Of a DNA stretch of 64,000 nt, positions 17,362 through 27,500 are shown piece by piece. Both the position numbers and the translations under genes were made by a program. This DNA comes from Planctomycetota bacterium (lineage in GTDB: Bacteria > Planctomycetota > Phycisphaerae > Phycisphaerales > UBA1924). The stretch is taken from positions 62,001 to 126,000 of the forward strand of contig JAFEBP010000006.1 in assembly GCA_018242605.1 (NCBI GenBank). Direction: 5' to 3'. The notes beneath the pieces were generated by a model. It did no database searches and was not told the DNA's origin. It saw nothing but the letters and a program-made list of their open reading frames with translations. The first letter of the stretch is position 1; each line of letters begins with the position of its first letter.

Positions 17362-18450
17362 GTGACCCTTCCACTGGCACAAGCGGTAGTACCGGCGACG
17401 CTCGCGGCGTGGCTGCACGATCTGTCTCCGTTCATCATCGAGGTGGGCAACGGGTGGGGGCTGCGCTGGTATGGGACCGCGTACGCCGCGGGGTTCGTGG
17501 TGGCGTGGTTCCTGCTGCGGAACCTGTCGCGGCGCGGGGTGACGCCGCTGAGCGAGCAGCGGCTGACGGACGCGATGGTGGCGCTGTGCATGGGGGTGGT
17601 GATCGGCGGGCGGCTGGGGTATGCGATTTTCTATGAGCCGCGGCTGTTCGTGACGATCAGCGACTCGTTCCCGTGGTGGGGGTTGTTGCAGATCAACAAG
17701 GGCGGGATGGCGAGCCACGGCGGGATGGTGGGGGTGACGATCGCGTGCTACGTGATCGCGCGGGGCGTGAAGGGACCGGACGGCAAGCGGACGGGGGCGG
17801 TGCCGATGCTGCACGTGATGGACCTGACGGCGTACGCGGCGACGCCGGGGCTGTTCTTCGGGCGGCTGGCGAACTTCGTGAACGGTGAACTGCTGGGCAA
17901 GATCGTGGCGGCGCCGGGCGAGCCGGGGCCGTGGTGGTCGGTGCGGTATCCGCAGGAACTGCTCAGCGACCAGGCGCCGGCGCTCACGCGTCCGCAGGAG
18001 TTGGGGCTGGCGAAACTGCTGAGCCAGTTCCGCCTGCCGAACCAGGGCGACGCGGGCGCGCTGGATCGCGCCCTGCATGTGCTGCGGAGCGGGCCCAGGG
18101 CGGAGGCGGCGAAGGTGGCCGAGCAGTTGACACCGTTGCTGAGCGCGCGGCACCCGTCGCAGTTGTACCAGGCGGCGGCGGAGGGGTTGGCGCTGGGGCT
18201 GATCCTGGTGGTGATGTGGCGGGGCCAGCGGCGGGCGGGCACGATCGCGGCGATGTTCCTGATGGTGTACGGGGTGCTGCGGATTCTGACGGAGTTGTAC
18301 CGGCTGCCGGATGCGCACCTGGCGGTGCAGCGGATCATGGGGCTCTCTCGCGGGCAGTGGCTGAGCGTGGGGATGATCCTGTGCGGGGCGGGGCTGATGG
18401 GGTACGCGATGGCGAGGAAGACGGCGAGGTTCGGGCCGACGACGGCATGA
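17362..18450 (+). CDS. lgt: Prolipoprotein diacylglyceryl transferase
   Basis: The 362-residue inner-membrane enzyme transfers diacylglycerol from phosphatidylglycerol to the lipobox cysteine of prolipoproteins. Evidence includes the N-terminal VGNGWGLRWYG segment, GGRLGYAIFY, the MASHGGMVG motif with the conserved His, the signature GRLANFVNGELLG and the C-terminal RHPSQLYQAAAEG. About seven membrane segments are visible. The start is GTG 17362. The distance from NGELLG (residue 174) to RHPSQLY (residue 263) is about 89 residues, against about 40 in Escherichia coli Lgt, so a charged segment of about 50 residues is inserted in this loop. The stop codon overlaps the A-run of the opposing terminator. 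Confidence 0.95.
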   Translation: MTLPLAQAVVPATLAAWLHDLSPFIIEVGNGWGLRWYGTAYAAGFVVAWFLLRNLSRRGVTPLSEQRLTDAMVALCMGVVIGGRLGYAIFYEPRLFVTISDSFPWWGLLQINKGGMASHGGMVGVTIACYVIARGVKGPDGKRTGAVPMLHVMDLTAYAATPGLFFGRLANFVNGELLGKIVAAPGEPGPWWSVRYPQELLSDQAPALTRPQELGLAKLLSQFRLPNQGDAGALDRALHVLRSGPRAEAAKVAEQLTPLLSARHPSQLYQAAAEGLALGLILVVMWRGQRRAGTIAAMFLMVYGVLRILTELYRLPDAHLAVQRIMGLSRGQWLSVGMILCGAGLMGYAMARKTARFGPTTA

Positions 18451-18484
18451 AAAAACCGCCGATCGCGACGGGCGCGACCGGCGG
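18450..18484 (-). terminator. Rho-independent terminator of the giant surface protein gene
   Basis: Read on the minus strand, the stem is CCGCCG-g-TCGCG, the loop is cccgt, and the return arm is CGCGA-t-CGGCGG, followed by TTTTTT. That is a 12-bp stem with one G-T wobble and a T-run, 24 bp after the stop codon at 18508. The plus-strand copy has no T-run, so it acts on the minus strand even though it abuts the end of lgt. Confidence 0.9.
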
Positions 18485-18507
18485 CCTTGCACACACTCGG
18501 TAGAGAT

Positions 18508-21500
18508 TCAGGCCGCGGGGATGAGGAGAGAGACGACGCTGCCGACGGCGGCGTTGTTGTCGATGGCGCGGGCGAAGAAGCGGACGGACCCGCTGATGAT
18601 CCAGGCGCGGTTGACGGTGACGTTGAGGCCCCAGTTGTTCTTGCTGCTGCTGACGCGGGAGATCTTCTTGTCGGCGGCGTCGAATACGCCGTTGCCGTTG
18701 GAGTCAGCGAAGTACTCGACGTACTTGATGGTGCCGTCGGAGTCTGTGACGCCGGGGGCGGAGAGGGTGACCTTGCGGTTGGTGGGGAGCGTGGAGACGC
18801 TGGAACCGATGACCGGGACGGTGGGGGCGGTGTTGGCGGCGACGTTAAAGGCGAAGGAGGCGGCGCTGCCGAAGCCGCGGCCGGCGTCGGCGCGGGCGAA
18901 GATGAGGCGGGGGCCGACGGCCCAGTTGGTGGGCACCTTGAAGGTGTTGGTGTAGCCGCCGGTGGCGCTGGAGTCGGTGCCGAGCTTCTTGTCGCGCGAG
19001 TCCCAGACGCCGTTGCCGTTGGTGTCGACGTAGAACTCGACCTTGCGGATGGTGCCGGTGGTGGTCGAGACGCCGGTGGCGGTCATGGTGACGCTCTGGC
19101 CGTAGGTGGCGGAACTGAGCGAGCCGCTGAGGGTCGCGACCAGCGGGCCGGTGTTGGTCTGCACCGCGACGCTGGTGGTGGGGGCGGGGCTGTACTCGCC
19201 GTCGTTGTCCAACGCGGCGGCGAAGAAGGTGAGCGATCCCGTACCCCAGTTGCTCGCGGCGGTGGCCGTGAACGACCAGCCGTCGGTGCCGTTGGTGTCG
19301 GCGCCCAGGAGTTCGTCGGCGTCGTCGAGGGTGCCGCTGGCGTTGGAGTCGCGGTAGAACTTCACGGCCTGAACGGTGCCGTCGGTGTCGGCGATGCCGG
19401 TGGCGGTGAAGGTGACGGTCTGGCCGGTGCGGATGGACGCGAGCGAGGGCGTCACGGTGGTGGCGGTGGGCAGCTCGTTCACGCCGGTGCTCGCCTGCGT
19501 GGTGCCGTTGTCGTTCACGGGCGTGGCGACACCGTCGTTCACGGAGACGGCGAAGGTGGTGGTCTCCGACTGGCCGCCCAGGAGGCGGTTGAAGGTGGGG
19601 GTGAAGACCAGGGCGCGGATGGCGGTGGTGGCCGCGGAGGCCGAGCCGCTGAAGGTGTAGACGCCGCCGCCGGCATCGGCGAAGCCGCTGGCGGTGAGGC
19701 TGGCGGGGGTGAATGCGCCCTTGGCGGGGTTGTCGAGCGAGACCGAGACGGTCACGGACTGCGAGGGATCGACATCGGCGATGGTGACGCCGCTGAAGGG
19801 CGTGGAGGTCTGGGTGTCGAGGATGGACGAGGGTGAAGCGGTGCCGGAGATCGTCGGGGCATCGTTGACGGAGGTGGAGCGCACGAGGCCGTTGGTGTTG
19901 GTCACGGGCGTCGTGGCGCCGTCGTTGATGGTGACGGTGAAGGTGGTCGACTCGGTGACGCCCACGGCGTTGCGGTTGTTGGCGGGGCGGAAGACGAGCT
20001 GGCGGATGGCCGCCGTGCCCTGTGCCGCGGAACCGGAGAAGGTGTAGACGCCGCCGCCGGCATCGGCGAAGCCGCTGGCGGTGAGGCTGGCCGAGGTGAA
20101 GGAGCCCTTGTCGTCGTCGTCGAGGGTGACGGTGAAGGTGAACTGCTGGCCGGCGTCGGCGTCGGTGAAGGTGGTGGCGCTGAAGGGCAGGGTGGACGCG
20201 GAGTCGTCGATGGTGGTGCCGGAGGAATCGATGCCGGAGATGACGGAGGCATCGTTCACGGAGGTGGTGACGACGGTGGTGGTGTAGCTGTTGGCCTCGG
20301 CCGAGCCATCGTTGACGGACACGGCGAAGGTGGTGGTCTCGGTGGCGCCGACGGCGTTGCGGTTGTTGGTGGGGCGGAAGACGAGCTGGCGGATGGCGGT
20401 GGTCGCCGCGGCGGCGGTGCCGGTGAAGGTGTAGACGCCGCCGCCGGAGGTGGCGAAGCCGCTGGCGGTGAGGCTGGCGGGCGTGAAGGCGCCCTTGGCG
20501 GCGGTATCGAGGGAGACGGTGACGGTCTGGGACTGGCCGGGGTCGACGTCGGCGACGGTGAAGCCGGAGAACGGCTGGAGCGTCGCGTTGTCGTTGACGG
20601 CCTGACCCGCCTCTGCGCCCGACACGCTGGGGGCATCGTTCATGGAGAGGGAGAGGGCGGTGGTGGTGGAGTTTGCCACGGGAGCGCCCGCGCCGTCGTT
20701 TACGGAGATGGTGAAGGTGGTGGTCTCGGTGGAGCCGACGGCGACGCGGTTGTCGGAGGGGTTGAAGACCAACTGGCGGATGGCCGCGGTGATCGCGGAG
20801 CCGGAGCCGGAGAAGGTGTAGAAACCGCCGCCGGCATCGGTGAAGCCGCTGGCGGTGAGGCTGTCGGCGGTGAAGGCGCCCTTGGCGGCGTTGTCGATGG
20901 AGACGCTGGCGGTCAGGGTCTGGCCGAGATCGACATCGGCGATGGAGACGCCGGTGAAGGGTGAGACGGTCGAGGTGTCGTTCACGGCCTGAGAGGCGAC
21001 AGCGCCGGTGACGGTGGGTGCATCGTTCACGGAAGTGACGACGACGGTGGTCGTGGTGTTGGTGACGTCGGAGGCCACACCGTCGTTGACGGTGATGGTG
21101 AAGGAACTGGTCTCGGTATCGCCCACGGCGTTGCGGTTGTTGGTGGGGCGGAAGACCAGGGCGCGGATGGCGGTGGTGGCCGCGGTGGGCGAGCCCGAGT
21201 AGGTGTAGACGCCGCCGCCGGCGTCGGTGAATCCGCTGGCGGTGAGGCTGGCGGAGGTGAAGGCGCCCTTGGCGGCGGTGTCGATGGCGACGCTGACGGT
21301 GAGCGTGGTGCCCGGGTCAACGTCCGCGAGGGTGAGGGAGGAGAACGGGCTGATGGTCGCGGAGTCGTTGACGGCCTGGCCCGCGGCGGCGTCGGCGATC
21401 GAGGGCGCGTCGTTCACGCTGGTGGAGTCGACGGTGGTCGTGGTGTTGGTGACGGGGCTCGCGTAGCCGTCTTCAACGGTGATGGTGACGCCGATCGTCT

Positions 21501-24500
21501 CGGTGGAGTTGGGCGAGGTGCGGTTGTCGGTGGGGTTGAGCACCAGCATGCGCAGGGCCGAGGTGGCCTGCGCGGCGGTGCCGGTGAAGGTGTAGACGCC
21601 GGAGCTGACGTTGTTGAATCCCGCGTCGTCGCGGCTGCCGGGGGTGAAGACCGCCGCGTTGGGGTTGGCGATCGTGACGGTGACGGTGAGCGTCTGGGCG
21701 GGCGAGTCGGGGTCGGAGATGGTGACGCCCTGGAAGATGGCGAGCACGTCGTTGTCGTTGACGGTCTGGCCGGCGACGGCGCCGGTGATGACCGTGGGAT
21801 CATTGAACGGAGTGGAGACGACGGTGGCACCGGTGTCCACGGTGGGAGAGGCGAGCGAGTCGTCGGCGGAGATGCTGAAGGTCGTGGTTTCGGTGGTGCC
21901 GACGACGACGCGGTTCTCGCTGGGGGCGTAGACGAGCTGACGGATGGCGGTGGTGGCCGCGGAGGCCGAGCCGCTGAAGGTGTAGACGCCGCCGCCGGCA
22001 TCGGCGAAGCCGCTGGCGGTGAGGCTGGTGGGGGTGAAGACGCCCTTGGCGGAGGCGTCGAGCGTGACACTGATGCTCAGCGTGGTGCCGGGGTCGGCGT
22101 CGGCGATGGTGACGCCGGTGAAGGGCGAGACGGTGGCGTTGTCGAGGACGGCCTGGTCGGCGCTGACGCCGGTGATCGAGGGCGCGTCGTTGATGCTGGT
22201 GGAGACGGCGGAGGTGGTGGAGTCGGTCGCGGCCGCGGCGACGCCGTCGTCCACGCTGATGGTGAACGTCGAGGTCTCGGTGCTGCCTGGGGTGAGGCGG
22301 TTGGCGGTGGGGCTGAAGACGAGCTGGCGGATGGCGTTGGTGGCTTCTTCGGCGGTGCCGGAGAAGGTGTAGACGCCGCCGCCCGCGCTGACGAAGCCGC
22401 TGGCGGCGAGGCTGCCGGAGGTGAAGGCGCCCTTGGCGGCGTTGTCGATCGAGACGCTGATGCTCTGGGTCTGGAAGGTGTCGTTGTCGGTGATGAGCAC
22501 CGTCGCGAAGGGTGTGATGGTCGAGTCGTCGTTGACGGCCTGAGAAGCAACGGAGCCCGAGACGCTGGGGGCGTCGTTCATGGATGTCGAGACGACGGTG
22601 GTGTTGGCATCGGTGACGGGCGTTGCGACGCCGTCATCGACGCTGATGGTGAATGTGGAGGTCTCGGTGCTGCCGACGGCGACGCGGTCGTTGGTGGGGT
22701 TAAAGACCAGGGCGCGGAGAGCCGTGGTGATCTGCGACGCGGTGCCGCTGAAGGTGTAGGCACCGTCGCCGGCATCGGTGAAGCCGCTGGAGGTGAGGCT
22801 GGCGGAGGTGAAGACGCCCTTGGCGGCGCTGTCGATGCTGACGGTGGCGGTCATGGTCTGCGCCGGGGAGTCGGCGTCGGAGACGGTGATGCTGCTGAAG
22901 GGGGAGGTGTTGGCGTCGTCGTTGACGGTCACACCGACCGAGGCGCCGGAGATGACGGTGGCGTCGTTGTAGGGCGTGGAGACAACGGTGGTGGTGCTGT
23001 TGGAGGCCGTGCCCGATGCGCCATCGTCGACGGCGATGGTGAACGTGGAGGTTTCGGTGCTGCCGATGGCCGCGCGGTTCTCGGTGGGGACGAAGACGAG
23101 CTGTCGGATGGCGGTGGTGGCCGCGGAGGCCGAGCCGCTGAAGGTGTAGGAACCGCCGCCGGCGCTGACGAAGCCGCTGGCGGTGAGACTGCCGGCGGAG
23201 AACGTGCCCTTGGCGGCGGTGTCCACCGAAACGGTGATGCTCAGGGTCTGGGCGGGGTTGTCGACATCGCCGATGGTGACGCCGGAGAAGGGCGAGAGCG
23301 AGGCGTTGTCGAAGACCTCTTGGCCGGCGGATGCGCCGGTGACGCTGGGGGCGTCGTTGATGGAGGTCGAGACGGCGGTGGTCGTCGCGTCGGTGACGGC
23401 GGAAGCGACGCCGTCGTCGATGCTGATGGTGAAGGTCGTGGTTTCCGTAGAGCCGACGGCCACGCGGTTGGCGGACGGGGAGTAGACGAGTTGGCGGATG
23501 GCGGTGGTCGCCTGAGCGGCGGTGCCGGTGAAGGTGTAGACGCCCAGGCTGGTCTGGGTGAAGCCGCTGGCGGAGAGGCTGCCGGGCGTGAAGACGCCCT
23601 TGGCGGCGACATCGAGCGTCACGGAGACGGACTGGGACTGGGCGGGGTCGACGTCGGCGAGGGTGACGGCGGAGAAGGGAGAGAGCGTGTCGTTGTCGTT
23701 GACGGCCTGGCCGGCGGATGCGCCGGTGACGCTGGGGGCGTCGTTCATCGAGGTGGAGACGGCCGTGGTGGTGTTGTCGGTCACGGCCGCGGCGACGCCG
23801 TCGTCGGCGGAGATGGTGAACGTGGTGGTCTCGGTGTTGCCGACGGCGACGCGGTCGTTGGCGGGGTTGAAGACGAGCTGGCGGATGGCGGTGGTCGCCG
23901 CGGCGGCGTCGCCGGAGAAGGTGTAGACACCACCGCCCGCGCTGACGAAGCCGCTGGCGGTGAGGCTGCCGGCGGTGAAGACGCCCTTGGCGGAGGCGTC
24001 GAGGGTGACGGAGATGGTGAGGGTCTGGTTGTCGGGGTCAACATCGGAGATGGTGACGCCGGAGAAGGGCGTGAGGGTGGCGGTGTCGTTCACGGCCTGC
24101 GAGGCGACGCTGCCGGTGATGGCCGGGGCGTCGTTGATGGAGGTCGAGACGGCGGTGGCGGTGTTGTCGGTGGTCGCGGCGGCGATGCCGTCGTCGGCGG
24201 AGATGGTGAAGGTGGTGGTCTCGGTCATGCCGACGTTGACGCGGTCGTTGGCGGGGTTGAAGACGAGCTGGCGGATCGCGGTGGTGGCCTGTGCGCCGGT
24301 GCCGGAGAAGGTGTAGACGCCGCCGCCCGCGCTGACGAAGCCGCTGGCGGTGAGGCTGCCGGCGGTGAATGCACCCTTGGCGGCGGTATCGAGCGAGACA
24401 GTGATGGCAAGAGAGTGGCCGGTGTCGGCGTCGGCGATGGTGACGCCGGAGAAGGGCGAGAGGGTGTCGTTGTCGTTGACGGCCTGGCCGGCGGATGCGC

Positions 24501-27500
24501 CGGTGATGCTGGGCGCGTCATTGACGGACGTGCTGACGGCGGTGGTCGTCGAATCGGTCACGTCGGAGGCGACTGCATCGTTCGCGGTGATCGTGAAGGT
24601 CGTGGTTTCGGTCGTCGTGGCGGCGACGCGGTTCTCGGTGGGCGCAAAGACCAGGGCGCGGATGGCCGTGGTGGCGGCGGAGGCGGTGCCGGAGAAGGTG
24701 TAGACGCCGCCGCCCGCACTCACGAAGCCGCTGGTGGTGAGGCTGCCGGAAGTGAAAGCGCCCTTGGCGGCCGAGTCGAGCGAGACGCTGACGGAAAGTG
24801 TCTGGCCGGGGTCGACGTCGGCGATGGTGACGCCGGAGAAGGGCGAGAGAGTCGCGTTGTCGTTGACGGCCTGGCCGGCGGAGGTGCCGGTGATGCTGGG
24901 AGCATCGTTGATGGAAGTCGAAACAGCGGTGGTGGTGTTGTCGGTCACGGCCGAGGCGACACCGTCATCGGCGGAGATGGTGAAGGTGGTGGTCTCGGTG
25001 CTGCCGACGTTGACGCGGTCGTTGGCGGGGTTGAAGACGAGCTGGCGGATGGCGGTGGTGGCGTCGGCGGCGGTGCCGGAGAAGGTGTAGACGCCGCCGC
25101 CGGCGCTCACGAAGCCGCTGGCAGTGAGGCTGCCGGCGGTGAAGACGCCCTTGGCCGAGGCGTCGAGCGCGACGGAGATGGACAGGGTCTGCGCGGGGCT
25201 GTCGACGTCGCCGATGGTGACGCCCGCGAAGGGCGTGAGGGTGGCGTTGTCGTTCACGGCCTGCGCGGCGGAGGCGCCGGTGATGCTGGGGGCATCGTTG
25301 ACGGAGGTGGAGACGGCGGTGGTGGTCGTGTTCAAGGTGGTGGTCGTGCCGTCGCCAGCGTCGACGGTGAAGGTGGTGGTTTCGGTGGCGCCGGGCGTCA
25401 CGCGGTTGTCGCTTGGATCAAAGACCAGGGCGCGGATGGCGGTGGTCGCCGCGGCGGCGGTGCCGGAGAAGGTGTAGACGCCCGAGCCGGCGTCGGTGAA
25501 GCCGCTGGCGGTGAGACTGCCGGCGGTGAAGACGCCCTTGGCGGCGGCGTCGAGCGTGACCGTCAGGGAGATGGTGGTGGACGGGTCGACGTCGGCGATG
25601 GTGACGCCGGAGAAGGGCGTGATGGTGGCGGTGTCGTTCACGGCCTGGCCGGCGGTGGCGCCGGTGACGCTCGGGGCGTCGTTCATGGACGTGGAGACGA
25701 CGGTGGTGGTGGAGTTGGTGACGTCGGAGTTGAGGCTGTCGGAAGAGACGATCGTGAAGGTCGTCGTCTCGGTGGCGCCCACGGCGACGCGGTTGTCGGT
25801 GGGGTTAAAGACGAGCTGGCGGATGGCGGTGGTGGCGGCGGCGGCGGTGCCGGTGAAGGTGTAGACGCCCGAGCCGGCGTCGGTGAATCCGCTGGCGGCG
25901 AGGCTGCCGGCGGTGAAGACGCCCTTGGCCGATGCGTCGAGGGTGACAGAGATGGACAGGGTTTGCGCGGGGCTGTCGACATCGCCGATGGTGACGCCGG
26001 AGAAAGGCGTGAGGGTGGCGTTGTCGTTCACGGCCTGCGCGGCGGAGGCGCCGGTGATGGTCGTGACATCGTTGAAGGGCGTCGAGACGGCGGTGGTCGT
26101 TGAGTCTGTGGTCGCCGCGGCGATCGAGTCGTCGGCGGAGATGGTGAAGGTCGTGGTTTCGGTGGAACCGACGGCGGCGCGGTTCTCGGTGGGCGCAAAG
26201 ACCAGGGCGCGGATGGCCGTGGTGGCGGCGGAGGCGGTGCCGGAGAAGGTGTAGACGCCGCCGCCGGCGTCGGTGAAGCCGCTGGCGGTGAGGCTACCGC
26301 CGGTGAACGCGCCCTTGGCGGCGGTGTCGAGGGAGACGGAGATGGACAGGGTGTCGCCGTCGACGTCGGCGATGGTGACGCCGGAGAAGGGCTGCACAGT
26401 CGCGTTGTCGAGCACCGCTTGACCCGCCGTCGCGCCGGTGATGCTCGGGGCGACGTTGACGGAGGTGGAGACGACCGTGGTGGTGCTGTCGGTCACGTCG
26501 GCGGCGACACCGTCGGAGACGGTGATGGTGAACGTGGTGGTTTCGGTCATGCCCGCGGCGACGCGGTTGTCGGTGGGATCAAAGACCAGGGCCCGCAGCG
26601 CGGTCTGGGCCTGCGCGGCGGTGCCGGAGAAGGTGTACGAGCCGCCGCCCGCGCTGGCGAAGCCGCTGGTGGTGAGGCTGCCGGCGGTGAACGCGCCCTT
26701 CGCGGCCGTGTCGAGGGCGACGGTGACGGTGAACGTCTGGGCGGGCACGTCGGCGTCGGTGACGGTGATGGAGGAGAAGGGCGAGAGGGTGGCGTTGTCG
26801 TTGACGGCCTGGCCGGCGGAGGCGCCGCCGATGGACGCGGCGTCGTTGAAGGGAGACGACACGACGGAGGTGGCGGAGTTGGTGGTCGCGGCGATCAGGC
26901 CGTCCGAGACGGAGATGGCGAAGGTCGTGGTCTCGCTGGAGCCGACCATGACGCGGTTCTCGGTGGGCATGAAGACGAGCTGGCGGATGGCCGTGGTGGC
27001 GGCCGATGCCGTGCCGGAGAACGTGTACACGCCGCCGCCCGCGGCGGAGAAGCCGCTGGCGGTGAGGCTGGCGCCGGTGAAGGTGCCCTTGGCCGCGGCG
27101 TCGAGCGTGACGGAGATGGAGAGGGTCTGGGCCGGGCTGTCGGCGTCGGCGATGGTGACGCCGGAGAAGGGCGAGACGGTGGCGTTATCGAGCACGGCCT
27201 GGTTGGAGGCGGTGCCGGAGATGACGGAGGCGTCATTGTGCGGCGTAGAGATGACCGTGGCGGTGCTGTCGCTGGCGACGGCGGCGACGCCGTCGTCGAT
27301 GTCGAGCGTGAAGGTCGTGGTCTCGGTGGAGCCGACGGCGGCGCGGTTCTCGGTGGGCGCGAAGACCAGGGCGCGCAGGGCGGTGGTGAGCGCGGAGGCC
27401 GAGCCGGTGCGGGTGTAGACGCCGCCGCCGGAGTGGGTAAAGCCGGAGGTGGTGAGGCTGCCGGGGGTGAAGGCGCCCTTGGCCGCGGTGTCGAGGGTGA

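Noticed and set aside
18450..18484. Terminator for lgt on the plus strand
   Set aside because: The stem is not followed by T residues on the plus strand; the T-run is on the minus strand, so it serves the giant gene.
23320..26103. 927-codon plus-strand open frame inside the giant gene
   Set aside because: It mirrors the tandem repeats on the opposite strand and has the Gly/Asp/Val composition of an antisense shadow; many similar smaller shadows recur at the repeat period.
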